From assembly GCF_029531845.1 (NCBI RefSeq), contig NZ_JAMBPV010000001.1, positions 62,001 to 126,000 on the forward strand: 64,000 bases of DNA, read 5' to 3'. The DNA is from Staphylococcus equorum (lineage in GTDB: Bacteria; Bacillota; Bacilli; Staphylococcales; Staphylococcaceae). The position numbers and the translations under genes are program-made. A model generated the notes under the pieces. That model was not told the origin of the DNA, ran no database searches, and saw only the letters and a program-made list of their open reading frames with translations. Position 1 is the stretch's first letter; every line of letters begins with the position of its first letter. Shown piece by piece: positions 42,996-52,322 of the stretch.

Positions 42996-45056
42996 ATACA
43001 AGCAGAAAACTTTAATATCATTACGGAAATGATTAAAAATCCAAAAATTAAAGGCAAAGACTTAGAAGTGATGTTCAACATGTCTCGCAGACAACTTGGC
43101 TATCGAATCCAAAAAATCAATGAATGGTTAACTGAACAAGATTGCCCAACGATTGAACGCACAAGCCAAGGATTCTTCATCGTTGATGATATAATCAAAA
43201 ATTTTCTTAATGTATCTATTGAACCTATTCCACAGGAAGATGAGCAAGTATATACTGCTTACCAACGCGCGCATCTCATTTTACTGATGTTGTTTAGAGA
43301 AGATGAAACATTGTCATTAAATCACTTTTCAATCGATTTGAAAGTAAGTAAGAACACAGTGTTAAATGATTTAAAAAAATTAAAATCATTACTAGAACCA
43401 TATGATGTCACTCTGAAATATTCACGACAGGAGGGTTATTATTTAGTCGGTAATGAGTTTGAACTTAGAAGACTTTTAACACGCTTAATTGATAAAGTAT
43501 TTACCTTAAATATTTCAAAAGATGATATTTTAACAAGTTTAGCTTTGCAAGAAGAGAAACTTCAAATCATCGATCTTCAAATCAACAAAATCGAACAATA
43601 TTTAGAGAATAATTTTATTGATCAAAGCACTGAGACATTACGCTATAAACTCTATTTCATCATGAGAAGAATTCAACACGATAAGATCGTCTCACCTTTT
43701 TCAATTGGATACGATGACCTTTCCGACACTGAGGAGTATCAAGCAACTGAAATACTAACTTCAAACTATCCTGATATTCCTCGGCAAGAGAAATTATTTA
43801 TAACATTGCAGCTATTATCAACAAGTGTGCAATGGTCGGAATTAGATGATGTGAAAGTTTTACCAGAATTAAAAACTGCATTACAAAGCATGCTTGATCA
43901 ATTTGAGAAAATCACTTTTATCACCTTTGAAGATCGTGAAACGTTGGTTAACCAATTGTTGTTTCATATGAAACCTGCCTTTTACAGAATTAGGTATGAG
44001 TTATCTGATGTCGATAGTTTACAGAATAATCTGAAAGATGATTACAAAGAATTATTTCATCTTGTTAAACTCTCTTCTAAACCTATGGAAAAGTTCTTTA
44101 ACCAACCATTACCTGATAATGAAATCGCATATCTAACCATACTCATTGGCGGTATTTTAAGAAGACAAGATGAAGACATCGACAAAAAAGTGAAAGCTGT
44201 TGTGGTTTGTACACAAGGCACTTCAATTTCTCAACTGATGTTACAAGAATTACGAAGTGTGTTCCCCGAATTCATATTTTTAGATGCATTATCACTACGT
44301 GAATTCAATCAGTATACGCTCGACTTTGATATCGTCTTTTCACCAATGCACGTGATGACACACAAAAGATTATATATCACAAAAGCGATATTAACTGCCA
44401 AAGAAAAACACGACCTTCGTCAATATGTATTCGGTCAACTCAACAATAGTTTTGAGACAGACATACACGCTGAAAAGATGCTAGCCATGATACGTGAGCA
44501 TGCTGAAATTCATAACGAAGACGTTTTACTTAATGAAATTAAAAACCAATTTGATGATATTCATGCATACGCTTCAATCAAATCGTCTTCAATTTCGTTA
44601 AATGGTCATTTGAATTTACAAGATTTGTTGCCAGTACACCATATTCAATTTGCATCTCAAGTTTCAAATTTGGAAGAAGCAATTCGGCTTACAGCTGAAC
44701 CACTTTCTAGTCAAAACTATATAGATGCAAATTACATCGATTCAATGATTCAATCTTTTGACGACACTTATATGGTTATCAATCAAAATATCGCCATACC
44801 GCATGCTGAGAACGAACAAAATGTAAACCGTACGTCTATGAGTATGTTGGTATTAGATGAACCATTGACGCTAAGCACAGGACTTAATGTACATGTCTTT
44901 GTGGTTATCGCAGCAACAGATAAATTCAAACATCTAAGACCCTTATTACAATTACGAGATTTAGCACAAGACAATGAAAGTATGCAAAGCATCATACAAA
45001 CAGATTCAAAAGCACAAATATTTGAAACGATTAAACAATTCTCAAAAATAGATTGA
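42996..45056 (+). CDS. PRD/PTS-domain transcriptional activator of galactitol operon (MtlR/BglG-like)
   Basis: This protein of about 686 residues has an N-terminal Mga/HTH-11 region (MFNMSRRQLGYRIQKINEWL), a second HTH (LKVSKNTVLNDLKKLKSLL), two PRD domains (about 180-400), an EIIB-Gat-like domain (AVVVCTQGTSISQLMLQELRSVF, with Cys) and a C-terminal EIIA domain (NIAIPHAENE). It is probably controlled by phosphorylation through the GatAB proteins encoded next. The open frame has no ATG at the right place: GGGAGG (42982-42987) is followed eight bases later by ATA, the likely initiation position; the upstream GTG (42936) and ATG (42951) lack an RBS. Confidence 0.88.
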   Translation: MQAENFNIITEMIKNPKIKGKDLEVMFNMSRRQLGYRIQKINEWLTEQDCPTIERTSQGFFIVDDIIKNFLNVSIEPIPQEDEQVYTAYQRAHLILLMLFREDETLSLNHFSIDLKVSKNTVLNDLKKLKSLLEPYDVTLKYSRQEGYYLVGNEFELRRLLTRLIDKVFTLNISKDDILTSLALQEEKLQIIDLQINKIEQYLENNFIDQSTETLRYKLYFIMRRIQHDKIVSPFSIGYDDLSDTEEYQATEILTSNYPDIPRQEKLFITLQLLSTSVQWSELDDVKVLPELKTALQSMLDQFEKITFITFEDRETLVNQLLFHMKPAFYRIRYELSDVDSLQNNLKDDYKELFHLVKLSSKPMEKFFNQPLPDNEIAYLTILIGGILRRQDEDIDKKVKAVVVCTQGTSISQLMLQELRSVFPEFIFLDALSLREFNQYTLDFDIVFSPMHVMTHKRLYITKAILTAKEKHDLRQYVFGQLNNSFETDIHAEKMLAMIREHAEIHNEDVLLNEIKNQFDDIHAYASIKSSSISLNGHLNLQDLLPVHHIQFASQVSNLEEAIRLTAEPLSSQNYIDANYIDSMIQSFDDTYMVINQNIAIPHAENEQNVNRTSMSMLVLDEPLTLSTGLNVHVFVVIAATDKFKHLRPLLQLRDLAQDNESMQSIIQTDSKAQIFETIKQFSKID

Positions 45057-45075
45057 AGCAAAGGGGTTGCGTCAT

Positions 45076-45543
45076 ATGGAAGGTTTAACTATTGATGCCT
45101 CGAATGTTGTCATTGGTTTAGAGGCCACAACAAAGGAAGGCGTATTAAGTCAATTAGCCGAATTAATGCATAACAATGGTTATGTAAAAGCTTCATACAA
45201 AGAAGCAGTTATCGAAAGAGAACAGTCATTTGCTACTGGGTTACCCACAGTTTATTGTTCTGTAGCCATTCCACACACAGATATTCAGCACGTGAATTCA
45301 AAATCAATTGGTGTGGCTGTCCTTAAAGAAACAGTTCCCTTCGTCATCATGGGCGAAGTTGAAGAAACAACCGATGTGAAATTAATTTTTATGCTCGCAA
45401 TGGATAAAGAAGATGCTCAATTATCATTACTACAAAAATTGATGGGCATTTTCCAAAATGATCAAATACTTGAAGCCATTGCAAACGCAACAGATAGCAA
45501 TCAAGTCGTAAATGTTATTGAACAGGAATTAGCAGACGCGTAA
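45076..45543 (+). CDS. gatA: PTS galactitol-type EIIA
   Basis: This 155-residue EIIA of the fructose/mannitol fold has the phosphorylated His in SVAIPHTDI (near 65) and GLPTVYCSVAIPH typical of Gat-type EIIA. It takes phosphate from HPr and passes it to GatB. I use the ATG at 45076 with AAGGGG upstream. It follows the regulator gene by 19 bases. Confidence 0.9.
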   Translation: MEGLTIDASNVVIGLEATTKEGVLSQLAELMHNNGYVKASYKEAVIEREQSFATGLPTVYCSVAIPHTDIQHVNSKSIGVAVLKETVPFVIMGEVEETTDVKLIFMLAMDKEDAQLSLLQKLMGIFQNDQILEAIANATDSNQVVNVIEQELADA

Positions 45544-45619
45544 TCATTCAATTTATTAATAAAAAATATAACAGGAAGAGAATTTAAACATTAAGTTCTC
45601 AAATTAGGAGGAAATTATT

Positions 45620-45898
45620 ATGAAACAAGTATTAGTAGCATGTGGAGCAGGTATCGCAACTTCAACGGTAGTAAATAGCGCAATCGAAGAAATGGCAAAA
45701 GAGCACAATATCAAAGTAGATTTAAAACAAATTAAAATTTCAGAAGTTGGCGTTTACGCAGATTCAGCAGATTTATTAGTTACAACTGCAATGACGCAAA
45801 AAGAATATGACTTCCCTGTCATTAACGCACGTAATTTCTTAACTGGAATTGGCATTGAAGATACTAAAAAAGAAATCTTAGACGCATTACAAGAATAA
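45620..45898 (+). CDS. gatB: PTS galactitol-type EIIB
   Basis: This 92-residue protein has active-site Cys in VLVACGAGIATSTVV (residue 8) and is of the Lac/Gat EIIB class. It carries phosphate from GatA to the sugar bound by GatC. RBS AGGAGG. Between gatB and gatC, 130 bases hold no gene and no clear hairpin. Confidence 0.92.
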   Translation: MKQVLVACGAGIATSTVVNSAIEEMAKEHNIKVDLKQIKISEVGVYADSADLLVTTAMTQKEYDFPVINARNFLTGIGIEDTKKEILDALQE

Positions 45899-46028
45899 TG
45901 AGTCATTTAATTTAAAATACCGAAATCAACCGTTGGGATAAATATCATAAAAGAAGTTCATGGTTATTAAAAAATGGCGTCTTAATTTATACCAACATCA
46001 CTTTATATTAAAGAGGATGGTGTAAGGG

Positions 46029-47288
46029 ATGAGTGGATTTGTAGATTTTATTCAAGCTTTTCTAGATTTAGGGGCAACAGTAATCCTTCCAATCGTTATA
46101 TTTTTACTAGGATTATTCTTTAGGCAAAAAGTAGGTGCAGCATTTAGATCAGGTTTAACGATTGGTGTCGCATTCGTAGGGATTTTCTTAGTTATTGATT
46201 TACTTGTAAACAACTTGGGACCCGCTGCTCAAGCGATGGTTAAAAACTTAGGCGTAAGCTTAAATGTTATTGATGTAGGTTGGCCAGCAACATCTTCTAT
46301 TGCATGGGCATCTGTTATCGCAGCATTTATTATTCCTTTAGGTATTGTTATTAACATTGTTATGTTACTGACAAAGACTACACGAACAATGAACGTAGAT
46401 ATTTGGAACTTCTGGCATTATACATTCATGGGTGCCATGGTTTACGCCGTATCTGATAGCATTTGGCAATCATTAGTGGCTGCAGCAATATTCCAAATTG
46501 TCTGTCTGAAAGTGGCTGACTGGACTGCACCAATGATGAGTGAATTCTACGATTTACCTGGGGTCTCGATTGCCACAGGTAGTACGATTTCATATGCGCC
46601 AGGGATTTTCTTAGTAAAAGGTTTACAAAAAGTACCTGGCATCAACAAACTACATGCAGACCCAGAAACAATTCAAAAACGTTTCGGTGCATTTGGTGAA
46701 TCTATATTCGTCGGCTTAGTACTTGGTTTAATTATTGGTTTACTAGCTGGCTATAACGCTGGCGATGTTATTAACCTCGGTATGTCAATGGCCGCTGTTA
46801 TGGTATTAATGCCTCGTATGGTTAAGATTTTGATGGAAGGTTTAATGCCTGTTTCTGAATCTGCACGTACTTGGTTAAACAAACGCTTTGGTGATCGTGA
46901 AATTTACATTGGTTTAGATGCTGCGGTTGCATTAGGTCACCCAGCAGTTATCTCAACAGCTTTAATTTTAGTTCCAATCACTGTATTATTAGCAGTTATT
47001 TTACCTGGTAACCAAGTCTTACCATTTGGCGACTTAGCAACGATTCCATTTATCGTCGCATTTATCGTAGGTGCTGCACGAGGTAATATCATACACTCAG
47101 TTATTGTCGGCACAATTATGATTGCCATCTCTTTATATATCGCAACAGATATTGCACCGATATTCACAAGCATGGCAGAAGGCACAAACGTGAATATGCC
47201 ATCTGGCTCATCTCAAATTTCAAGTCTTGACCAAGGTGGTAACATCTTAAATTACATTATTTTCAAATTCTTTAGTTTATTTAATTAA
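46029..47288 (+). CDS. gatC: PTS galactitol-type EIIC permease
   Basis: This 419-residue membrane permease has about ten helices and GatC-like stretches (GATVILPIVIFLLGLFFRQKVGAAFRSGL at the N-terminus, FYDLPGVSIATGSTISYAPG, GDREIYIGLDAAVALGHPAVISTALIL). It imports and phosphorylates a hexitol, probably galactitol, with GatAB. Confidence 0.92.
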   Translation: MSGFVDFIQAFLDLGATVILPIVIFLLGLFFRQKVGAAFRSGLTIGVAFVGIFLVIDLLVNNLGPAAQAMVKNLGVSLNVIDVGWPATSSIAWASVIAAFIIPLGIVINIVMLLTKTTRTMNVDIWNFWHYTFMGAMVYAVSDSIWQSLVAAAIFQIVCLKVADWTAPMMSEFYDLPGVSIATGSTISYAPGIFLVKGLQKVPGINKLHADPETIQKRFGAFGESIFVGLVLGLIIGLLAGYNAGDVINLGMSMAAVMVLMPRMVKILMEGLMPVSESARTWLNKRFGDREIYIGLDAAVALGHPAVISTALILVPITVLLAVILPGNQVLPFGDLATIPFIVAFIVGAARGNIIHSVIVGTIMIAISLYIATDIAPIFTSMAEGTNVNMPSGSSQISSLDQGGNILNYIIFKFFSLFN

Positions 47289-47308
47289 CAGATAGGAGCT
47301 GACATTAC

Positions 47309-48340
47309 ATGAAAGCACTCGTTAAAACTGAACCAGGATTCGGGAATCTAGAAGTCTTAGATAGAGAGATACCTTCACCGAACGCAGATGAAGTAAAAAT
47401 AAAAGTCCATTATGCAGGTATTTGTGGCACGGATGTGCACACGTATGAAGGTCATTATAAAGTGAACTTTCCAGTGACACTTGGCCATGAATTTTCAGGA
47501 GAGGTTGTAGAAACAGGCGCTAATGTCACCGATTTTAAAATTGGTGATCGCGTCACTTCTGAAACAACATATTACATTTGTGGTGAATGTGAATATTGTC
47601 AAAGTGGTGATTATAACTTATGTAATCATCGTAAAGGTTTAGGCACACAACAAAACGGTGGCTTCACGCAATACTTAGTTGCACGTGCAGCGAGTGTCCA
47701 CCGTATTCCTGACAATGTTTCATATAAAGCAGCATCTATGACGGAGCCATTAGCTTGTGCCCACCATGCCGTTTCTAAAATTGAAATACAGCCTGACGAT
47801 GTCGTAGTCGTTATGGGGCCTGGACCTATTGGATTACTTGTCGCGCAAGTCGTTAAAAGTAAAGGTGCAGCAGTCGTAATCACTGGATTAGATAATGATC
47901 AAACAAGATTAGATAAGGCAACAGAACTTAAATTAGATCATGTCGTCAATATTCAAAATACTGATTTAAAAGACTATGTAAACAGTATTACCAATGGTTA
48001 TGGTGCAAACGTAGTATTAGAATGTTCTGGCGCAATACCCGCTGCCAAACAAGGTTTAGATATCTTACGTAAAAAAGGACAATATGTCCAAGTTGGTATC
48101 TTTAAAGATCCACAAATTTCTTTTGATTTAGAAAAAATCATACAAAAAGAAATACGAATGGTCGGTACGAGAAGTCAAAAACCAGCCGACTGGGAACCTT
48201 CTTTACAACTGTTAAGCAGTGGTGATGTCAATGCTGAAGCATTAGTCACAAATGAACTTGATATTACGCAGTGGGAAGAAGGCTACAACCATATCAAAGG
48301 TGGCGAAGGCATCAAAGTACTCCTTCGCCCTATCGATTAA
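47309..48340 (+). CDS. Zinc-dependent medium-chain alcohol/polyol dehydrogenase
   Basis: This 343-residue MDR enzyme has catalytic zinc ligands in GICGTDVHTYEGHY and LGHEFSGEVV, four structural-zinc cysteines (CGECEYCQSGDYNLC) and the nucleotide motif VMGPGPIGLLVAQ. It resembles sorbitol/L-iditol (GutB) dehydrogenases. It lies in the galactitol operon together with a second MDR gene, so one may act on the phosphorylated and the other on a free polyol. Confidence 0.87.
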   Translation: MKALVKTEPGFGNLEVLDREIPSPNADEVKIKVHYAGICGTDVHTYEGHYKVNFPVTLGHEFSGEVVETGANVTDFKIGDRVTSETTYYICGECEYCQSGDYNLCNHRKGLGTQQNGGFTQYLVARAASVHRIPDNVSYKAASMTEPLACAHHAVSKIEIQPDDVVVVMGPGPIGLLVAQVVKSKGAAVVITGLDNDQTRLDKATELKLDHVVNIQNTDLKDYVNSITNGYGANVVLECSGAIPAAKQGLDILRKKGQYVQVGIFKDPQISFDLEKIIQKEIRMVGTRSQKPADWEPSLQLLSSGDVNAEALVTNELDITQWEEGYNHIKGGEGIKVLLRPID

Positions 48341-48394
48341 CTTGTTTCAAATAACCATCATTTAGCACTTAAATGATATAAGGAGATAATTATT

Positions 48395-48550
48395 ATGGTA
48401 GAACATATGTTAGATTTCATGCTTGGGCCATTGAGAGGTATTACAGATTTATATATGAATAACTTACTTTATTGTAATATAGTCGTTTTTCTTGGTTACT
48501 TCGGCACAAAATTTTTAAAAAAGAAAAAAGTTACTTCTGAACAAAATTAA
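48395..48550 (+). CDS. 51-residue single-span membrane peptide in galactitol operon
   Basis: It starts MVEHMLDFMLGPLRGITDLY and ends KKKKVTSEQN, with a hydrophobic helix at about 24-41. The RBS is AAGGAG, and it sits 54 bp after one dehydrogenase gene and 36 bp before gatD. No family recognised. Its place and clean RBS suggest a real small protein, perhaps a modulator of GatC. Confidence 0.65.
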   Translation: MVEHMLDFMLGPLRGITDLYMNNLLYCNIVVFLGYFGTKFLKKKKVTSEQN

Positions 48551-48586
48551 TGCGCTTATTATTCAGAAGATAAGAGGTGAAATACT

Positions 48587-49624
48587 TTGAAAGCTTTGAA
48601 CCTATACGGCATTGAAGATTTAAGGTACGAAGAAATAAAACCTCCTGAAATTGAAGACAATAACGATGTCATCATTAAAGTGATTGCAACTGGTATATGC
48701 GGATCGGACAATTCCCGCTATAAAAAACTAGGCCCTTATCGTGAGGGCATGACGTTTGGGCATGAATTTTCAGGAGTTGTGGAAAGTATAGGCAGTAACG
48801 TAAATCATGTGGCAGTTGGCGATGCAGTCACGGGTTGTCCAGCTATCGCTTGTCACGCCTGTGAACAATGTGAAAAAGGTGAATACTCTAGATGTGAACA
48901 TTTATATGTTATTGGCTCTTATGAACCTGGCTGTTTTGCAGAATTCGTTAAACTACCTGCAAATAACGTCCTAAGATTGCCAGCTAATGTAGACTTTGAT
49001 ACAGCTGCTATGGTCGAGCCTTCTGCAGTAGTAGCACACGGGTTTTATAGAACAAGTATGAAACCTGGTGCAACGGTAGCTGTTATAGGGTGTGGCAGTA
49101 TCGGTTTACTAGCCATTCAATGGGCTAAAATATTTGGTGCTGCTAAAACGATTGCCATTGATATCGATCCAGATAAATTAGCAATTGCTAAGACGCTCGG
49201 TGCGGATTATACAATTAATTCTAAAGATGAAAATTTAGATGACGTCATCGCTACGATTCCTCATAACATAGACGTCGCTGTTGAATCGGCCGGCTCACCA
49301 TTTACGATTGGACAAGTCTTAACTTTGCCAGCTAAGGGCGGTGAAGTCTTACTACTCGGTATACCTTATTCCGATATTGAAATGGATCGTGTTCATTTCG
49401 AAAAAATATTACGCAATGAACTTAATGTTATCGGCTCTTGGAATGGCTTATCCGCCCCATTTCCAGGCGAAGAATGGCATGCGTCCCTTCATTACATGTC
49501 TACAGGAGAGATTCAAGTGGATCCAATGATTTCAGATCGCTTAGATTTAGCAAAAGGTCCTGAAACATTTGATGCATTAGTTAATAAAAAGAAACATTTT
49601 GATAAAGTGATTTTCCACCCATAA
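48587..49624 (+). CDS. gatD: Galactitol-1-phosphate 5-dehydrogenase
   Basis: This 345-residue zinc MDR enzyme has GICGSDNSRYKK, FGHEFSGVVE, structural CHACEQCEKGEYSRC and VIGCGSIGLLAIQWAKIFGA, matching E. coli GatD in motif form (GSDxxR, IGCGxIGLLAIQ). It makes tagatose 6-phosphate from galactitol 1-phosphate. The tagatose-6-phosphate kinase/aldolase needed next are not in the window. Confidence 0.88.
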   Translation: MKALNLYGIEDLRYEEIKPPEIEDNNDVIIKVIATGICGSDNSRYKKLGPYREGMTFGHEFSGVVESIGSNVNHVAVGDAVTGCPAIACHACEQCEKGEYSRCEHLYVIGSYEPGCFAEFVKLPANNVLRLPANVDFDTAAMVEPSAVVAHGFYRTSMKPGATVAVIGCGSIGLLAIQWAKIFGAAKTIAIDIDPDKLAIAKTLGADYTINSKDENLDDVIATIPHNIDVAVESAGSPFTIGQVLTLPAKGGEVLLLGIPYSDIEMDRVHFEKILRNELNVIGSWNGLSAPFPGEEWHASLHYMSTGEIQVDPMISDRLDLAKGPETFDALVNKKKHFDKVIFHP

Positions 49625-49652
49625 TTAAAAGCTAACGTTACCATAATCATTA

Positions 49653-49699
49653 TTTAAAAAAGGTCCTAACACCGATGACGGTATTAGGACCTTTTTAGA
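49653..49699. terminator. Bidirectional terminator gat / phn
   Basis: AAAAGGTCCTAA / TTAGGACCTTTT stem with inner CACCG/CGGT pairs and A/T runs on both sides, between the convergent gat and phn operons. Confidence 0.9.
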
Positions 49700-49758
49700 T
49701 GCGTATTTATATTGTGGCGTTTGCCATAACAGATAACTACCTACAGTGAATGACTATT

Positions 49759-50580
49759 TTAGGCTTTGGCTTTTAATTGATTCGCTACAATTTCTAAAAT
49801 GATAGAAACAGCAATAATTAAAAGCGTAATCGCGCCGACTTCATTTAAATCAAAGTAGAAATTACTTGCCATAAATAATTCATAACCAATGCCGCCAGCA
49901 CCTGCTGCTGCGCCCATAGCCACTGCAACACCAAAGTTAATTTCGAATCTTAAAAAAGTCCAAGAAACAATATACGACTTTGTTTGTGGAATGACAACTT
50001 GCGATAAAATATGTGTATAACTTGCACCAGTCGCTTGAAGTGCCTCGATTTTCCCTTTATCTAATTCTTCAAATGCTTCTGAATAAGCTTTAACTAGGTA
50101 AGAGATAGAGTGAAACACCATACCTATGATTGCTGCGATTGAACCTAATCCTGCTGCTATCGCAAAGATAAGCACCCATAACACGGTTGGTACTGCTCTA
50201 AAAACAGTCACAAAGCTTTTTATCGTATAACTTAACCATGGTTTAGATAAATTCATTGAGGTACCAAATGCTAAAAACAATGAAATAATTGCGCCAATAA
50301 TCGTTGATAAAAATGCCAAGCATAGTGTAATAAATACTTGCCATGCTGCACCAGCAAAATTAATTTGATTGAAAGTTGGCGTTAAAAACATGATTTTCAA
50401 ATTAGCAAACGTCTCCTGTAGTGCCTGCATTAAATTTAAATCTTTATAATCTAATAGAAAAAACCCAACAAAAGTAAATATGAGTGAGGCTATAATAAAT
50501 ACCTTCAACAAAATCTGGCTCTTATTAGGCTGAGTTACTTTAATTTTTCCGTTTCTTTTTTTAGCTACCAATGTACTCAT
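49759..50580 (-). CDS. phnE: Phosphonate ABC transporter permease PhnE (second)
   Basis: This 273-residue protein has about six helices and the EAA loop (DKGKIEALQATGASYTHILSQVVIPQ) that contacts the ATPase. It overlaps the preceding phnE by four bases. Paired PhnE subunits are common in Gram-positive phosphonate importers. It is last gene of the phn operon. Confidence 0.92.
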   Translation of the reverse strand: MSTLVAKKRNGKIKVTQPNKSQILLKVFIIASLIFTFVGFFLLDYKDLNLMQALQETFANLKIMFLTPTFNQINFAGAAWQVFITLCLAFLSTIIGAIISLFLAFGTSMNLSKPWLSYTIKSFVTVFRAVPTVLWVLIFAIAAGLGSIAAIIGMVFHSISYLVKAYSEAFEELDKGKIEALQATGASYTHILSQVVIPQTKSYIVSWTFLRFEINFGVAVAMGAAAGAGGIGYELFMASNFYFDLNEVGAITLLIIAVSIILEIVANQLKAKA

Positions 50581-51392
50581 CGTAAAATTTCCCTTCTAAT
50601 ATAATTAGAGATAAATTCAATTATTAATACCGCGAACACAATTGCTAAAGTAATGAGTGAAATCATTTGATAATCGAGTTGTTTATAATAGAGATCAAAT
50701 AAATAACCGATACCTGTACCTGTCAGTATCCCTATTAAAGTAGCATTTCGAATATTTGTTTCAACCATAAATAATACCCAACTGAACATTTGAGGTAGAC
50801 TCTCGGTCAACACAGCTTTAACGACAATGTGTGTGTACGAAGCACCTGTTGCTCGTAGTGCTTCAATAGTATCTAAACTCATTTCATCAATCGTCTCAAT
50901 AAACGCACGTACTAAAAATCCAAATGAAGTGAAAAAGAGTGCCAAAAACCCTGTCGCTGCATTCGTACCAAAGCTGACCACTAGGATTAACGCCCAAGCA
51001 ACAACTGGAATATTTCTGCTAATAGAGGCAATCACTTTTGCTGTATACATAAAAAAGCGATTTACTGCCATCACTTTTGACCCTAATATCGCAAATACTA
51101 CTGCGAAAATTGCTGCTACCACACTGGAAATAAATGATATTAAGATTGTGTCCCATAATAAACTCAGTACTTTAGGTAAATTGCTTAATGTTGCACTTGA
51201 AAATAACATGTTACTTAATAACCAACTAAAGCCAATAGGTATGGATGCAATGCCTTCTAGATGATTATATTGTGTAACAACGCTCGCTAATCCAATGAGT
51301 ATTAAGATGACAATACTTACAGTAATTAATCTATAATGCTTTTTCTTGATGATATTGATATCTTGGATATGTGCTTTTTCCAAAATAGTCAC
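50577..51392 (-). CDS. phnE: Phosphonate ABC transporter permease PhnE (first)
   Basis: This 271-residue membrane subunit has the EAA-type motif SLDTIEALRATGASYTHIVVKAVL and about six helices. It partners with the following PhnE and PhnC in the membrane. The nine-base gap to phnC supports cotranscription. Confidence 0.92.
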   Translation of the reverse strand: MTILEKAHIQDINIIKKKHYRLITVSIVILILIGLASVVTQYNHLEGIASIPIGFSWLLSNMLFSSATLSNLPKVLSLLWDTILISFISSVVAAIFAVVFAILGSKVMAVNRFFMYTAKVIASISRNIPVVAWALILVVSFGTNAATGFLALFFTSFGFLVRAFIETIDEMSLDTIEALRATGASYTHIVVKAVLTESLPQMFSWVLFMVETNIRNATLIGILTGTGIGYLFDLYYKQLDYQMISLITLAIVFAVLIIEFISNYIRREILR

Positions 51393-51401
51393 CCCATTTC
51401 C

Positions 51402-52280
51402 TTACATAATAATTTCATCTATACCTGATCCATATATTTGATGTATTTCTTCATCGCTAAGTTGATTTGTTAATTTATCACAAACTACCTTGCCATTATT
51501 CAAACCAATAATGCGTTCTGCATATAATTTAGCTATCTCAATTTGATGTAAATTAACGATAATTGTAATACCTCTGTCCTTGCATATGTTATGAAGATAT
51601 TTCATTATTGTTTGAGACGCATTCGGATCTAAAGAAGCAATAGGCTCATCACATAAAATGATTTTAGGTTCTTGAATTAACGCTCTTGCAATGCCTACTC
51701 TTTGCTTTTGTCCACCACTTAAAGCATTACATTGCTTGTACATATGTTCTTCAATGCCTAACTCAGTAATGATATCAATAGCACTTTGTTTTTCTTCTTC
51801 TGTATACAATGAGAAAATGCCTTGAATTGGGTTTTTATTTCCTAGTAAACCGTGTAATACATTTTCAAAAACCGTTAAACGTTCAACGAGGTTATAATGT
51901 TGAAACACCATACCAATATCCGTTCTAACTTTTCTTAATTGTTTACCTTTCATAGGGATAATATCTTTATCTTCAAAATGTATAGAGCCTTCTGAAGGCT
52001 CTATCATTTTATTCATCAACCTTAGTAAGGTTGACTTACCCGCACCTGACGGACCGATAATTGAAACAAATTCACCTTTACGGATTTCTAAATTGATGTT
52101 TTCTAATACCTTTTTGCCTTTACTATAGGATTTCTGAATGTCTTTTAATTTCATGATGCCTGGTTTAAGTTTAGCTTCTGGCTTATTTGATTCTTCTAAT
52201 AACTCTGCATTATCGAAATCAAACACCACGTCAGCCACTTTTTTGTGCTCTTCTTCTCTTACCTTTGTATTCAAGGTCAT
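51402..52280 (-). CDS. phnC: Phosphonate ABC transporter ATPase PhnC
   Basis: This 292-residue ATPase has Walker A GPSGAGKSTLLR, signature LSGGQKQRVGIARA, Walker B IILCDEPIASLDP and VNLHQIEIAK, as in PhnC. An N-terminal extension of about 45 acidic residues precedes the usual start; the upstream ATG has a good AGGAGG RBS, so the extension is probably real, though a start at the internal Met near residue 43 would give the standard PhnC length. Confidence 0.92.
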   Translation of the reverse strand: MTLNTKVREEEHKKVADVVFDFDNAELLEESNKPEAKLKPGIMKLKDIQKSYSKGKKVLENINLEIRKGEFVSIIGPSGAGKSTLLRLMNKMIEPSEGSIHFEDKDIIPMKGKQLRKVRTDIGMVFQHYNLVERLTVFENVLHGLLGNKNPIQGIFSLYTEEEKQSAIDIITELGIEEHMYKQCNALSGGQKQRVGIARALIQEPKIILCDEPIASLDPNASQTIMKYLHNICKDRGITIIVNLHQIEIAKLYAERIIGLNNGKVVCDKLTNQLSDEEIHQIYGSGIDEIIM

Positions 52281-52322
52281 ATAAAAGTCCTCCTGTAAAT
52301 TTGACTACCGCCTTGCTAGGTC

